A stretch of DNA of 64,000 bases from Legionella fallonii LLAP-10 (GTDB lineage: Bacteria > Pseudomonadota > Gammaproteobacteria > Legionellales > Legionellaceae), in the NCBI RefSeq assembly GCF_000953135.1, contig NZ_LN614827.1:2633001-2697000 (forward strand). Reading direction: 5' to 3'. Below the pieces are notes generated by a model that did not search any database, was not told the origin of the DNA, and saw nothing but the letters and a program-made list of their open reading frames with translations. This document shows positions 8,973 to 21,868 of this stretch, in pieces; the stretch's first letter is position 1, and each line of letters opens with the position of its first letter. The position numbers and the translations under genes are program-made.

Positions 8973-9974
8973 ATGAAATTTAATAGCCAAGAAGAGGAAA
9001 AACTTGCTACCGTTATGTTTCGAATCCTTGATGAGTTATTGAGCCCCAATTTGGTCTGCAATAAGAATGGAATAATATTATTTGCAAATAAAATATATAG
9101 CCAATTAGTCGCAAAAAAACCAGAAAACAAACCCTTTTGGAACGTTTATCCAATACAAAAAACTATACCGGATTATTTTAAAAAAGCGGTGGAGCAAAGA
9201 AGTGAAACTCGTTCAGAAATAACAATTAACGAGAGGGCGTTCATTGTTCGCGTCATTCCAGTAAGTAATATCCTGACTCATGAATTAATTTATATGGTTT
9301 ATTTTGAAGATATCACATCGCAAGTCAATCTTAATAAACAATTAAAAATCGATAAAGAATCATTACAAAAATCCTTTTTTGATACAATCTTAGCTTTTTC
9401 TGACTTTGTAGAGTCCAGAGACTCTTATACCTCTGGGCATCAAAAGCGAGTTGCCGCACTGGCACTGAACATTGCAATTAAGGCAAATATTACTGACCTG
9501 AAATGTTTAAGCGCAGTATATTACGGGGCTCTCATACATGATATTGGAAAAATCGCTATACCTATGGAATATCTAGTTACACCAAGGCTCTTAACCGCAA
9601 ATGAGTATGAAATAATAAAAACCCATGTCGAAGTTGGTAATAAAATAATTGAACATGTGGATTTTCCTTGGGATATTAAATCTGTAGTATATCAACATCA
9701 TGAGCGTATGGATGGTTCTGGCTATCCCAATGGTCTCAAAGGTGATGAAATCACGATACCAGCACGCATCGTCGCTATTGCAGATGTATATGAAGCAATG
9801 TCAACTAATAGGCCTTATCGAAAGGTGATGTCACAAGAAGCCATATTAAAATATTTGGAGGCAAACAAGGGAATATTGTTTGATGCCCATTATGTTAATT
9901 GTTTGTTCCAATGTATTACTGAACTAGAAGATGTTTACGAAAGGAGTCCTAATTTTAAACCTTTTTATCCCTAA
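8973..9974 (+). CDS. PAS-HD-GYP cyclic-di-GMP phosphodiesterase
   Basis: The 333-residue cytosolic protein has a PAS-like sensor (about 10-115) and an HD-GYP domain (about 130-325). Metal and catalytic motifs are visible: SGHQKRV, HDIGKIAIP near residue 189, HHERMDGSGYP near 243 and IADVYEAMS near 270. Such domains hydrolyse c-di-GMP to pGpG or GMP. No GGDEF domain is attached. The upstream gap carries no other gene of the pathway. Confidence 0.88.
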   Translation: MKFNSQEEEKLATVMFRILDELLSPNLVCNKNGIILFANKIYSQLVAKKPENKPFWNVYPIQKTIPDYFKKAVEQRSETRSEITINERAFIVRVIPVSNILTHELIYMVYFEDITSQVNLNKQLKIDKESLQKSFFDTILAFSDFVESRDSYTSGHQKRVAALALNIAIKANITDLKCLSAVYYGALIHDIGKIAIPMEYLVTPRLLTANEYEIIKTHVEVGNKIIEHVDFPWDIKSVVYQHHERMDGSGYPNGLKGDEITIPARIVAIADVYEAMSTNRPYRKVMSQEAILKYLEANKGILFDAHYVNCLFQCITELEDVYERSPNFKPFYP

Positions 9975-10294
9975 TGGTTAACACGGAATCACTATCGGCT
10001 TGAGTAGGTCAGGCAACACAAGCCTCATCTCATCATAGATTATTCAAGCGCATGTCGATGAGCGAGCAATCCGAAGGCTTGCATGACTATGCTTTACCTG
10101 ACTTACATTAGCTCATATAGCTCTCATTGATGTAGTTTTCAAACTTCATTTCGTGGCGTTATAACCTCAATGGATTAGAATGTGAATCCAATGGCTTCAC
10201 ATTCAAGTTCATCTTCGCTCTTCCTTTATAGGAATAAACGTGACCTATCCCCTCAATTAGTACCAATTTAATTACGTTCATGCCCATTCATGTG
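9975..10294. repeat. Intergenic stretch with nested inverted repeat
   Basis: No gene is seen in this 320-bp gap between convergent genes. Two nested arms pair: GTCAGG at 10008-10013 with CCTGAC at 10097-10102, and CAAGCCT at 10019-10025 with AGGCTTG at 10075-10081. The fold could be a bidirectional terminator or an old repeat; there is no clear T-tract. Confidence 0.35.
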
Positions 10295-11335
10295 TCACGA
10301 TACATTAATGATCACTTTGAGCGCATGAGTATCTGCGGCATGTCCAAATGTTTCATAAGCGTCCAGTATATTATCAAATTTAAATTGATGGCTAATTAAC
10401 AAGGTGGGATCAATTTTTTTTGAACAGACCGTTTTTAACAGCATAGGTGTTGTCACGGTGTCAACAAGTCGTGTAGTTATAGAAATATTTTGAGACCATA
10501 GGCTTTCTAAATGTAAATCAACTTTAACCCCATGCACTCCAATATTTGCGATAGTACCACCCGGAGCCACAATATCTTCACACATAATGAATGAAGCAGG
10601 AACACCAACCGCTTCTATAGCGGTATCTACACCTCGTCCATTAGTTATCTGCATCACTTTAGCTACTGCTTCCTCATTGCTAGCATTTATAATCGCAGTT
10701 GCACCTAAGTTTTTGGCTATGTCTAGACGATTATTATCTAAATCGATCATAATAATTTCTGACGGGGTATAAAACTGAGCAGTCAGTAGTGTGGACAAGC
10801 CGATTGGGCCAGCACCAACTATGGCCACTGTACTGCCTGGCTGTATTTTGCCATTTTGTACCCCACACTCAAACCCTGTCGGCAATATGTCACTTAGCAT
10901 TACTAGTGCATCTTCGTCTATTCCTTGAGGAATTTTATAAAGACTTGTATCAGCATAAGGGATGCGAACATATTCTGCTTGAGTTCCATCAATAGTATTA
11001 CCAAGAATCCAACCGCCGTTGGAGCAATGTGAATACATCCCCTTTCGACAATACTCACACTTACTACATGAAGTGATGCAAGAAATTAAGACACGATCTC
11101 CAGGTTGGAACTCTGTGACATCCTTTCCCACTTTATCCACCACGCCAACCCCTTCGTGCCCTAAAATACGCCCAGGCAAACAGGTTGCCACATCACCTTT
11201 CAATATATGGAGATCCGTGCCACAAATTGTAGTTTTAGTAATTTTAATGATGGCATCGGTTGGATTTATTATCTCAGGAATAGGTCGTTCTTCTACCGCT
11301 TTTTTTCCTGCTCCGTTATAAATAAATGCTTTCAT
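10295..11335 (-). CDS. Zinc-dependent alcohol dehydrogenase (MDR family)
   Basis: The 346-residue enzyme oxidises alcohols or reduces aldehydes with NAD(P). Catalytic zinc ligands are in TTICGTDLH (Cys 38) and GHEGVG (His/Glu near 60). The structural zinc site is CSKCEYCRKGMYSHC near residue 92. The Rossmann motif is VAIVGAGPIGL near residue 169. Length is standard. It is followed by 235 bp without features before the ATPase genes, so it is not obviously part of their operon. Confidence 0.88.
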   Translation of the reverse strand: MKAFIYNGAGKKAVEERPIPEIINPTDAIIKITKTTICGTDLHILKGDVATCLPGRILGHEGVGVVDKVGKDVTEFQPGDRVLISCITSCSKCEYCRKGMYSHCSNGGWILGNTIDGTQAEYVRIPYADTSLYKIPQGIDEDALVMLSDILPTGFECGVQNGKIQPGSTVAIVGAGPIGLSTLLTAQFYTPSEIIMIDLDNNRLDIAKNLGATAIINASNEEAVAKVMQITNGRGVDTAIEAVGVPASFIMCEDIVAPGGTIANIGVHGVKVDLHLESLWSQNISITTRLVDTVTTPMLLKTVCSKKIDPTLLISHQFKFDNILDAYETFGHAADTHALKVIINVS

Positions 11336-11570
11336 TATAATTTTCCTTAATATGGGTATACAATTCTGAAAAGTAATTGAATTATATATGATTTAGAAAC
11401 ATTCATAGGTCTTTTATCAAAAATAAAATATTTGATGAACTCACGTTAAAATAGATGATTCAGCATGTCACTTATATCAACAATGCTAAGTACTGAACTT
11501 CCTCGATCTGGAACAATTTATTTAGATCGCTCACTGAAGTTTACAGTCCCTATCTCCCCGACGATGCAAC

Positions 11571-12428
11571 CTATTTTTGATTAATAAGCGCTTCCGCACT
11601 CAACATAATAATCTGAATTTCTTCCGTAATTTCTTCTTGACGCACTAATTTTAAATGGCCTTTTAAATCACTTTTTTTACGATCTAAGCGATCTAATGCA
11701 TGATTCAAGTGAAAAAATCTTTGATGATTTTCAACAAAAAAGGATTTATAAAAAACGGAATGAAACATTGCAAAAAGATAATTATCAATAAATTCAGCCA
11801 AAAAAAGATCTCTGGATAAGTTCAGCACCGGAGGAACAGAAAAATCGGGTACGCTGGATATAAAAAACTCTTTAAAGGGTTGCAAGGTAGTCACGTATAT
11901 TCGATCTTGTTGTTCCTCATTAAAGATAATATTCCACTGTCCTGAACGCAATTCTAAATGTCGTTGTATTGCAACTTCTTCTAAAGCCTTTAATACTTTT
12001 AAAATAACTGAGGGAATCTCTTCAAGAACATTAGGACCTTCTAAAACGTGCACTACACGAGAGTCATCATTCAGTTTTAATGCTAATTTTCGACCGACAA
12101 TAATTAATACCGCATTAGGGTTTTGTTCTTTAATGCGCTCCAATTCGCTTAAAATATTATTATTAAAACCACCACAAAATCCTCTTTCTGAACCGATAAG
12201 AATATAAATTAAAGGTTTCACCTCTTGATTAGGTATGGACATTACCGGGTAAGCACTAAAAAAATCATTTTTCACCTCTAAGATGCTTTCCATTACTCGG
12301 TCTTGCATAGAAAGAAACTTAGTCATTTTACTGATTTCAATGGAACAAAGATTTTTCATGGCCGTCATGATATTACCAATGTCTTCTAAAGTATGAAGAT
12401 TATCTTTCAGTTGAGCTCGTTTCGTCAT
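11571..12428 (-). CDS. atpG: N-type ATPase gamma subunit (AtpG)
   Basis: The 285-residue central-stalk subunit starts [25 protein letters not shown], the gamma N-terminal helix, and contains [12 protein letters not shown] near residue 84, the family signature. It is strongly diverged from housekeeping gamma, including a short final helix. ATG at 12428 overlaps the alpha stop (ATGA), so the pair is translationally coupled. It is the last gene of the N-ATPase operon. Confidence 0.85.
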   Translation of the reverse strand: MTKRAQLKDNLHTLEDIGNIMTAMKNLCSIEISKMTKFLSMQDRVMESILEVKNDFFSAYPVMSIPNQEVKPLIYILIGSERGFCGGFNNNILSELERIKEQNPNAVLIIVGRKLALKLNDDSRVVHVLEGPNVLEEIPSVILKVLKALEEVAIQRHLELRSGQWNIIFNEEQQDRIYVTTLQPFKEFFISSVPDFSVPPVLNLSRDLFLAEFIDNYLFAMFHSVFYKSFFVENHQRFFHLNHALDRLDRKKSDLKGHLKLVRQEEITEEIQIIMLSAEALINQK

Positions 12429-13900
12429 GTAAGCCCCAACCAAGAATGCAATGCATGGCTCCATTCTTCTCGTTGATTCACTAAAGAAAGATCGCCTTTG
12501 TTTACTTCATACTCGAGTTTTTGCAGAATGGTTGGGATATCTTCTAAAGCAAGTTGATCGAATAATCCGTCATTATAGGCAATCAGCCAGGCCAATTGAA
12601 ATTCAATAGATAAAGGGACAAAACGATCCTGCTTCAGTATTTCTCTTAAAATACGGCCCTTTTGAATTTGTTCCTGCATTTTAGGTTCCAGTTTGGCACC
12701 AAAGCGTGTGAAAATCTCCAATTCAAGAAATTGCATGTAATCGAGCTTCATTCGGCCAGCTTCTTTTTTAATTTGTGGATTTTGGGCTTTACCACCTACT
12801 CGAGAAACAGATTTTGTTATATCAATCGCCGGGAAAAATCCGGAAGAAAATAGCTTTTCATCAAAAAATATTTGCCCATCGGTTATGGAGATCAGATTGG
12901 TAGGAATATAAGTAGCAATCTCCCCTTCTTTAGTTTCAATAATAGGAAGAGCGGTCATGCTCCCCCCTCCCATTTCAGCAGACAAGCAAGTGGAGCGCTC
13001 TAACAAACGTGAATGAAGATAAAAAATATCTGCAGGAAAGGCTTCGCGTCCAGGAGGTCTGCGCAGTAAAAGGGAAAGCTCTCGATAACTGTTCGCATGG
13101 GCACTCAAATCATCATAGACAACAAGAGTATCAAATCCTTTGCTCATCCAGTTTTCTGCTATTGCACAACCGGCAAAGGGAGCCAGATACAGTAGGCCAG
13201 GTAAAGCGGTGGCTTGTGCCACAACAACTGTCGTGTATTCCAAAGCCTTAGCGTCTTTTAATATTTGAATCGTATTGCTAATTGTCGATCGCTTTTGACC
13301 AATCAATACATAGATACAACGAACGTTTTTATCCCTTTGATTAATAATAATATCTAAAACCAAAGCGCTTTTCCCCAGCCCATTATCCCCTATAATTAAC
13401 TCTCTTTGTCCTTTACCAATAGGAATTAAATTATCAATTACCTTATTCCCAGTATAAAATGGACGATTAACAAAATCCCGCTGGGTTATGGATGGCGATA
13501 AAATATCAAGTAACCCTTGTTCATCGCATTGCGGTGATTCATATCCATCTATGGGGTGTCCCAAGGGATCAATAACTCTTCCCAACAGTTTATCACCTAC
13601 AGGAATGCTTAAGGAGCGTTTAAAATGATATATTAACGTCCCTGCTCTTAATTCATTACTTTGAATTAATAAAATAGCGCCAACAAGGGACTCCGTTAGA
13701 TAGAAAACCATTGCCATACAATGGCCGTCTTGCGAAATAAGGATTTCATCTATCGCCGCCGAAGGTAAACCTCTGATCCAGATAATACCGTCTCCTACCG
13801 AGACAACTTCGCCCTGTTCTGATAATCTGACTGCAAATTCATAATGCTCAATTTGTTGCCTTTGTACTTCGAGAAAAGAACTAAAATCAGGCAATTGCAT
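12425..13900 (-). CDS. atpA: N-type ATPase alpha subunit (AtpA)
   Basis: The 491-residue non-catalytic nucleotide-binding subunit has P-loop [10 protein letters not shown] near residue 167, where housekeeping alpha has GDRQTGKT. It also has the [18 protein letters not shown] region and [10 protein letters not shown], all alpha landmarks. It overlaps the b-delta gene by 14 bp and has its own GGAG ribosome site (CGGAGATAAA). It is the auxiliary operon copy; the housekeeping F-ATPase is not in this window. Confidence 0.9.
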   Translation of the reverse strand: MQLPDFSSFLEVQRQQIEHYEFAVRLSEQGEVVSVGDGIIWIRGLPSAAIDEILISQDGHCMAMVFYLTESLVGAILLIQSNELRAGTLIYHFKRSLSIPVGDKLLGRVIDPLGHPIDGYESPQCDEQGLLDILSPSITQRDFVNRPFYTGNKVIDNLIPIGKGQRELIIGDNGLGKSALVLDIIINQRDKNVRCIYVLIGQKRSTISNTIQILKDAKALEYTTVVVAQATALPGLLYLAPFAGCAIAENWMSKGFDTLVVYDDLSAHANSYRELSLLLRRPPGREAFPADIFYLHSRLLERSTCLSAEMGGGSMTALPIIETKEGEIATYIPTNLISITDGQIFFDEKLFSSGFFPAIDITKSVSRVGGKAQNPQIKKEAGRMKLDYMQFLELEIFTRFGAKLEPKMQEQIQKGRILREILKQDRFVPLSIEFQLAWLIAYNDGLFDQLALEDIPTILQKLEYEVNKGDLSLVNQREEWSHALHSWLGLT

Positions 13901-14630
13901 TTTTTATCTCCGTAAAGAACTTTAATTCATCGCGAAGATTTGCTTGCAATACAACGGATCCAATTTGAATCATTAATCCGGCAAGTAGTTCTGGAGTGAC
14001 TGAAAAATCGACTTTAAATTGTTTATGGCTTAATTTTTCAATTGTTTCCACTAGAATGTGTCGTTGTTGCTCATTAATTGGATAAGCACTTTGAATCAGA
14101 ATCGTATCTTGCGATGACTGACTGGTCAGAAACTGTATTTTTTCGACGGGAAGATCTTCCAGATCAAGGATGGTTTTTTCAATTATTTTTTCTTCGAGAT
14201 GCTCATCAGCAAAGTTTTTTAAAAATTTTACTGAAAATTTTCCAGCCAATAACATTGCTTCCCTGGCATTTTTTTCAATAAGTTCTTTTGATTTTTTCAT
14301 TTCGCGCACTAAGAGTGCTTCTTTTTCTGTAGCGAGTTTTTTTTCGAAATCGACAACTTCTGCTGATTTCCATTGCTCCAATTTGAGTTGAAACTCTTTT
14401 TGCAAACGCTCTTTTTCCACTTGCCAATCTGCAAGACGATTTTCATATTTTAATTGTAAGTCCTGAGACTCACTACGAAGTGTTTCAGCATGCTCTAGCT
14501 TATCCGCAACCATTTTTTTACGAGCAATTATGGTCTTTTGAATAGGCGCATAAAGAAAATAGTTTAAAATCCAAATGAGGACTAGAAAATTAATTATTTC
14601 TAATATCAGAGTTGACCAGGACAGTTCCAT
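13887..14630 (-). CDS. atpF: N-type ATPase b subunit fused to a delta-like C-terminus (AtpF)
   Basis: The 247-residue protein has one N-terminal membrane helix (about 8-28) and a long charged coiled coil (about 35-130), as in b subunits. The last 85 residues resemble the C-terminal part of delta/OSCP ([13 protein letters not shown]..., then [12 protein letters not shown]). No separate delta gene exists in the operon, so this fusion presumably provides the stator link to the alpha3beta3 head. Extra length over ordinary b (about 156) supports this. Confidence 0.82.
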   Translation of the reverse strand: MELSWSTLILEIINFLVLIWILNYFLYAPIQKTIIARKKMVADKLEHAETLRSESQDLQLKYENRLADWQVEKERLQKEFQLKLEQWKSAEVVDFEKKLATEKEALLVREMKKSKELIEKNAREAMLLAGKFSVKFLKNFADEHLEEKIIEKTILDLEDLPVEKIQFLTSQSSQDTILIQSAYPINEQQRHILVETIEKLSHKQFKVDFSVTPELLAGLMIQIGSVVLQANLRDELKFFTEIKNAIA

Positions 14631-14635
14631 TTATT

Positions 14636-14911
14636 TTATCCTTGTTGGCCTAAAAAATAAGACAATAATGGATTTCTAAAGAGAATAATCAATACAATCA
14701 CCAAACAATAAATGGCTAACGATTCAATCATAGCCAAACCAATAAATAAGGTTCTGGTGATGGATTTTTCAGCCTCCGGTTGTCGTGCCAAAGCATCCAA
14801 GGCATGGCTTATCGCCCGCCCCATAGCAAGTGCAGGGCCTATAGTGCCTATGGCTATTGCTAGGGCTGCGATTACTGTTGAAGCTAAACTAAACCAACTT
14901 AAACTATTCAT
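14636..14911 (-). CDS. atpE: N-type ATPase c subunit (AtpE)
   Basis: The 91-residue rotor-ring subunit is a helical hairpin with the polar loop ARQPEAE. The ion-binding carboxylate is Glu in AMIESLAIY near residue 63, followed by the Ser typical of Na+-type sites. In helix 1 the position that is Gln in Ilyobacter c, and as I recall Glu in N-type c subunits, is Met here (GPALAMGRA). The ion specificity is therefore uncertain. The gene overlaps the a-subunit gene by 8 bp. Confidence 0.9.
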   Translation of the reverse strand: MNSLSWFSLASTVIAALAIAIGTIGPALAMGRAISHALDALARQPEAEKSITRTLFIGLAMIESLAIYCLVIVLIILFRNPLLSYFLGQQG

Positions 14912-15596
14912 TATGAGACTCCTTTTTCTTCAGTTCCTGTGATTGAATACCCCCAGCAATATAAATTAAAGCGAGCATACCGAAGATATAGGCTTGAATA
15001 ATGGCTTCAATAAGATGTAATAACAATATGGGAACGGGCGCTAAAAAGCCAGCAACCATTAATACGATAAGAGCAGTGAGCTCCAAACTCATTACATTGC
15101 CAAACAATCGAATTGCCAAAGCTAAAGTTCTGGATAATTCACTAATCAAATTAAAGGGTAACATAAGGGGGGTTGGGCGAATATAGTGTTTCAAATAACC
15201 CTGTAAACCTTCAGCTCGAATCCCAAACCAATGTACTGAAATAAAGGTCATAATTGCTAAGGCACTGGTCACGGACAAATCGGCTGTGGGTGAATAAAAT
15301 CCAGGAACAATACCAATTAAATTTGAAACAAGAATAAAAATCCATAGAGTTGCGATAAAAGGAAAGACTAGCTCAACATGTTGCGGCAGCACTTCTGCAA
15401 TTGCATCATACATTGTGCTGATAACTCCCTCAAGAACCACCTGTAAGCTGCTTGCTTGAAACGATAACTTTCGAGTTGCGACCCAGGCAAAAATCAACAA
15501 CACCAGCATAATGAACCATGTCGTTAATAGGCTTAAGGTGATCTTTAAATAACCTATGGAAAATACGAAATATGTTAAAAAACTTCCTGTTTCCAC
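14904..15596 (-). CDS. atpB: N-type ATPase a subunit (AtpB)
   Basis: The 230-residue membrane stator subunit has about five or six membrane segments. The essential Arg is in ELSRTLALAIRLFGN near residue 158, next to the conserved FGN. It ends in the HLIEAIIQAYIFGMLALIYI helix pair typical of a. It starts 2 bp after atpQ and overlaps the c gene, so translation is coupled. Confidence 0.92.
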   Translation of the reverse strand: METGSFLTYFVFSIGYLKITLSLLTTWFIMLVLLIFAWVATRKLSFQASSLQVVLEGVISTMYDAIAEVLPQHVELVFPFIATLWIFILVSNLIGIVPGFYSPTADLSVTSALAIMTFISVHWFGIRAEGLQGYLKHYIRPTPLMLPFNLISELSRTLALAIRLFGNVMSLELTALIVLMVAGFLAPVPILLLHLIEAIIQAYIFGMLALIYIAGGIQSQELKKKESHNE

Positions 15597-15598
15597 GA

Positions 15599-15863
15599 CT
15601 ATTCCTTAATCATGAGATAAACGTTAACCGCTCCAACTATCACGCCAAGAATAATTAAATTGAGTGTCCAGGCGATGGAATACCCTTTTAATTTTCCATC
15701 CAACCAAACTCCCAGATAAGCTCCTAAAATTATAGGCAAAATGAAAACAAAACCCAGAGTACCTAAATAAATTGTTTGAGCAAGTAAGGTGGATTTCTCC
15801 TTTTTTGCTTTATCCATTTTGCGTACATTCAATTTCACCTGCTTTTCAAGGTCTTTTTGAGAA

Positions 15864-15874
<11 letters not shown>
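15599..15874 (-). CDS. atpQ: AtpQ/AtpI-like membrane assembly protein
   Basis: The 91-residue protein has a charged N-terminus (about 1-28) and two membrane helices; GAYLGVWLDGKLKG between them is the AtpI/AtpZ-type motif. In N-ATPase operons atpQ sits between epsilon and atpR-atpB; position and size agree. No atpR follows: only 2 bp separate this stop from the a-subunit start. A role in c-ring assembly or divalent cation transport has been proposed for relatives. Confidence 0.8.
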
Positions 15875-18527
<2,653 letters not shown>

Positions 18528-18531
18528 ACTA

Positions 18532-20853
18532 TTATTCTCCCGACCATTGCCATTTAGCTATCTCATCGGGATCAACGCCATATTGTTTGATATAGCGGGT
18601 ATGCTCCAGAAACTTTTCCTTGTATTTTGCATTTAATCTCATCGCTATTTTAGACTCAATAACACCCTGTTGCGCCATAAGCGAAAATACTTGCTGAGCC
18701 AGGTGCCAACGACTTGTTCTATTACGGATATGCATGTCATAAGGCGTGGTTGTCGAACCGTTTTCAACATAACCATGAATATAAAATCGTTTTGTATTAC
18801 CGTAATTAAAAAGAAGCTGTTGCAACACGGCAGGATAGCCATGAAAATTCAAAATAACCGGTTTGTCTCTAGTAAAGAAGGCATCAAACTCTTCCTCTGT
18901 TAGCGAGTGGGAATATCCTAATCCTATGGCAGATAATTCAATAATATTAACAAAACGAATTTTTACTGCAGGTGTTTCTTGTTTAATTAATTGGATGGCC
19001 GCAAGTGCTTCAGTGGAGACATAATCACCAACTCCTGCAAGGACAATATCTGGATTCGCGTCACTAGCAAAATCCCAAATCATCAGACCTTGCTCTAATT
19101 CAATTTTAGCCAGCTCTGGAGTCAACCAACGTGGCTCAAATGTTTTCCCCGCCACAATAACATTCACTTTATTACGTGATTTAAGGCATTTTTCGAGAAC
19201 CAATAAAGTACTGTTGGCATCAGGTGGAAAATAGGCACGAGCATAATGGCCATTTTTTTGTAGTACGTTGGAAATAAAACCAGGATTTTGATGCGAAAAT
19301 CCATTATGTTCTTGCCGCCATCCTGAAGAAGTTAAAATATAATTAAGAGAAGGAAGTTCTCCCCGCCAGGAAAACTCATGTGATACATGCAAAAACTTCA
19401 TATATTGATCGGTCATACTGGAAACAATCTGAATGAACGCCTCATAGGATGCAAAAATAGCATGACGACCAGTAAGCACATAACCTTGCATTAGACCTTG
19501 CAATGAATGCTCACTAAGTACTTCAATGACACGGCCATCACTACTGATGTCTTTATCCCAAGTTTTTTTAGGCTGCATGTTGGCTCTAGTGGTCGCTTCG
19601 AAAACCTTATCCAATTTATTGGAATAGGTTTCATCTGGCGAAAACAGTCTAAAATTACGATTTTTTTGATTTAATTTAATTACTTCGGCGAGATAATCAC
19701 CAACAAATCGCATACTACTTGAACCCATAGTGCCAGGATGGCTAGCATCCTCTGTAATACTGCCTATATCGGGTAATATCAGTTTTTTTACCAGCTTAGG
19801 GCCACCATAGGTATGTTGATTTGCCCCCATACACCAAGAACTCTCGGGTATCAGCTGGGTAATCTCTTCTATAAACCCCGTTTTTTCATCAAATAAGGTA
19901 TTAAATTGATAAGAGCACAACCATTTCTCGAGTGCTTTTAACTCCCTACTATCGGTTTTTGCATTAGTGACTATCACTTGGTGAGCAAGACAGTTCCCTT
20001 CGATTTTCTGGCCATGCAATTTTTTTATTCCCGTCCAGCCTTTAGGTGTTTTTAATATAATCATTGGAAAACGTATATTTTTGTCATTTTTTCGTAAGGC
20101 GTCGATATTTTGATAACATGTCTCAAGCGTTATTAGCATTTTTTCATAAATAGCTCCCCCTTCTACAATAAAGGGTTCATAACCATAGCCATAGAAAAGT
20201 GATTTCAATTCTTTATTGGTCATTCTGCCAAAAATAGTTGGGCCAGAAATTTTATATCCATTAAGATGCAGGATTGGTAAAACAACCCCATTTTTAGTTG
20301 GATCTATAAATTTATTTAAATGCCAGGCGGTTGCAGTAGGGCCTGTTTCAGCTTCACCATCCCCCACAACGCAGGCAATAAGAGTTCCAGGATTATCAAG
20401 CGCTGCGCCATAAGCTGTAGCCAATGAATAGCCTAACTCACCCCCCTCAAGAATAACTCCAGGTGCTCCGGGATTACTATGACTGGGAAACCCATAAGGC
20501 CAACTAAAATTTTTTATTAAGTATTCAACCCCTGAATAATCATGTGTTGCTTCTGGATAGTATTTTTTTAGAGTCCCCTCAATAAAAAGATTGGCTTGTA
20601 GCGCTGCATAACCATGACCTGGACCAAGCACAAAAAGGATGGATGATTTGTGTTTTTTAATAAGAACATTGAGGTGGGCATAAATAAAATTAATCCCGGG
20701 ACAAGTGCCCCAATGTCCTAAAAGCCGTGGTTTTATATCATTGAAATCGAGTTTTTGTTTCAGTAAAAAATTATTAATTAAATAAATCTGGGCAGCAGAA
20801 AGATAATTAGCAGCGCTTACGTATTTTTTTATATGCTCTATCGCATAGTTCAT
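18532..20853 (-). CDS. xfp: Xylulose-5-phosphate/fructose-6-phosphate phosphoketolase
   Basis: The 773-residue thiamine-diphosphate enzyme splits xylulose-5-P (and often fructose-6-P) with phosphate to acetyl phosphate plus glyceraldehyde-3-P (or erythrose-4-P). Visible landmarks are LGHWGTCPGINFIYAHLN, GPGHGYAALQ, the thiamine motif GDGEAETGP near residue 182, and SHQNPGF. Length is close to the usual 790. ATG overlaps the PRPP synthase stop (ATGA). No acetate kinase gene lies in the window. Confidence 0.95.
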   Translation of the reverse strand: MNYAIEHIKKYVSAANYLSAAQIYLINNFLLKQKLDFNDIKPRLLGHWGTCPGINFIYAHLNVLIKKHKSSILFVLGPGHGYAALQANLFIEGTLKKYYPEATHDYSGVEYLIKNFSWPYGFPSHSNPGAPGVILEGGELGYSLATAYGAALDNPGTLIACVVGDGEAETGPTATAWHLNKFIDPTKNGVVLPILHLNGYKISGPTIFGRMTNKELKSLFYGYGYEPFIVEGGAIYEKMLITLETCYQNIDALRKNDKNIRFPMIILKTPKGWTGIKKLHGQKIEGNCLAHQVIVTNAKTDSRELKALEKWLCSYQFNTLFDEKTGFIEEITQLIPESSWCMGANQHTYGGPKLVKKLILPDIGSITEDASHPGTMGSSSMRFVGDYLAEVIKLNQKNRNFRLFSPDETYSNKLDKVFEATTRANMQPKKTWDKDISSDGRVIEVLSEHSLQGLMQGYVLTGRHAIFASYEAFIQIVSSMTDQYMKFLHVSHEFSWRGELPSLNYILTSSGWRQEHNGFSHQNPGFISNVLQKNGHYARAYFPPDANSTLLVLEKCLKSRNKVNVIVAGKTFEPRWLTPELAKIELEQGLMIWDFASDANPDIVLAGVGDYVSTEALAAIQLIKQETPAVKIRFVNIIELSAIGLGYSHSLTEEEFDAFFTRDKPVILNFHGYPAVLQQLLFNYGNTKRFYIHGYVENGSTTTPYDMHIRNRTSRWHLAQQVFSLMAQQGVIESKIAMRLNAKYKEKFLEHTRYIKQYGVDPDEIAKWQWSGE

Positions 20854-21737
20854 TTCCAGATCCCTAAGAAATTTATAATATTAGAACTGATGTCTATGCC
20901 ATTAGAGCCATGTTGAATGGTATTGCATGTGATGACTTTTTCAACGCCAGAAACCAATAGTTTTTGATAAGCATCTCCGGCAAAAACAGCATGAACACCA
21001 ATACAAATGGGTGGGAGTATATTAAGTGACTTTATATGCTCCACTGTTTCTATCATGGTCATCCCGGTAGAGATAATATCATCAATCAATACGGGTATGC
21101 AGTGTTGGTGCTTTTCAATATTCGGGATGGAGACCTCAACGGACTCATCTCCCTTACGGATTTTTTCTAAAATAAGAAAAGTGGCTTTGGCTTTCCTGGC
21201 AATCTCCTCAACCCATTGCATGCTCTCAGCATCAGGCCCAATCAGTATTGGCTTTTGAATATGCCGGTGTATCCACTGGGCAATATTATCAGTCGCATGT
21301 AAGACAGTGGTTGGGATGTCATAAATAGCACTTAATGTATGCCATCGATGAAGATGAGGATCTATAGTAATTAATCCATCAAAATAGCGTGAAATGAGTT
21401 GCGCGAAATATTTTGAGGTTATGCCTTGGCCTGGTTCAAATACTTTATCTTGACGCATGTAAGCTAGATAAGGGGCAATCAATGTTATTTTTTCAGCACC
21501 TAATGATCGTGCCGTTTCTGCAGCAAACAGAAGGGGAGCTAATTTTATATTCGGCCTATCTAAACTAGTAATAAATATAAGGTCGCGTCCCTTAACATTG
21601 GAATCAATTTGAATCACCGTTTCTTCATCAGGGAATTGATGTTGCGTTATTTTTCCCAGTTCGTACTGACATTTTTTTTGAATCATTTTGGCCAAACCAT
21701 CATGGGCAAGAGGAAAAATAATGGGTGGTTGTTTCAT
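20850..21737 (-). CDS. prs: Ribose-phosphate pyrophosphokinase (PRPP synthase), short form
   Basis: The 295-residue enzyme makes PRPP and AMP from ribose-5-P and ATP. The PRPP-binding loop is VLIDDIISTGMT near residue 213. PYLAYMRQDK and the GITSKYFAQLIS region match the N-terminal phosphoribosyltransferase-like domain. It is shorter and more diverged than the housekeeping enzyme (about 315), as in clustered second copies. It is coupled to phosphoketolase by an ATGA overlap; 131 bp separate it from the phosphorylase gene upstream. Confidence 0.88.
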   Translation of the reverse strand: MKQPPIIFPLAHDGLAKMIQKKCQYELGKITQHQFPDEETVIQIDSNVKGRDLIFITSLDRPNIKLAPLLFAAETARSLGAEKITLIAPYLAYMRQDKVFEPGQGITSKYFAQLISRYFDGLITIDPHLHRWHTLSAIYDIPTTVLHATDNIAQWIHRHIQKPILIGPDAESMQWVEEIARKAKATFLILEKIRKGDESVEVSIPNIEKHQHCIPVLIDDIISTGMTMIETVEHIKSLNILPPICIGVHAVFAGDAYQKLLVSGVEKVITCNTIQHGSNGIDISSNIINFLGIWK

Positions 21738-21868
21738 GATTTGTTTTGCCCCGATCCGAAAATTATTAGGTTCTGTTCCAATTAAATCATTTTTTTAGCC
21801 GATACCTATCCATCTATATTAGCAGAAGAATGGGATGACGAAATGGCTCTAAGATAACGCCCTCCTTC

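Noticed and set aside
12662..14391. Several plus-strand frames of 60-80 codons inside the ATPase genes
   Set aside because: They are antisense shadows of conserved genes and have no independent coding signs.
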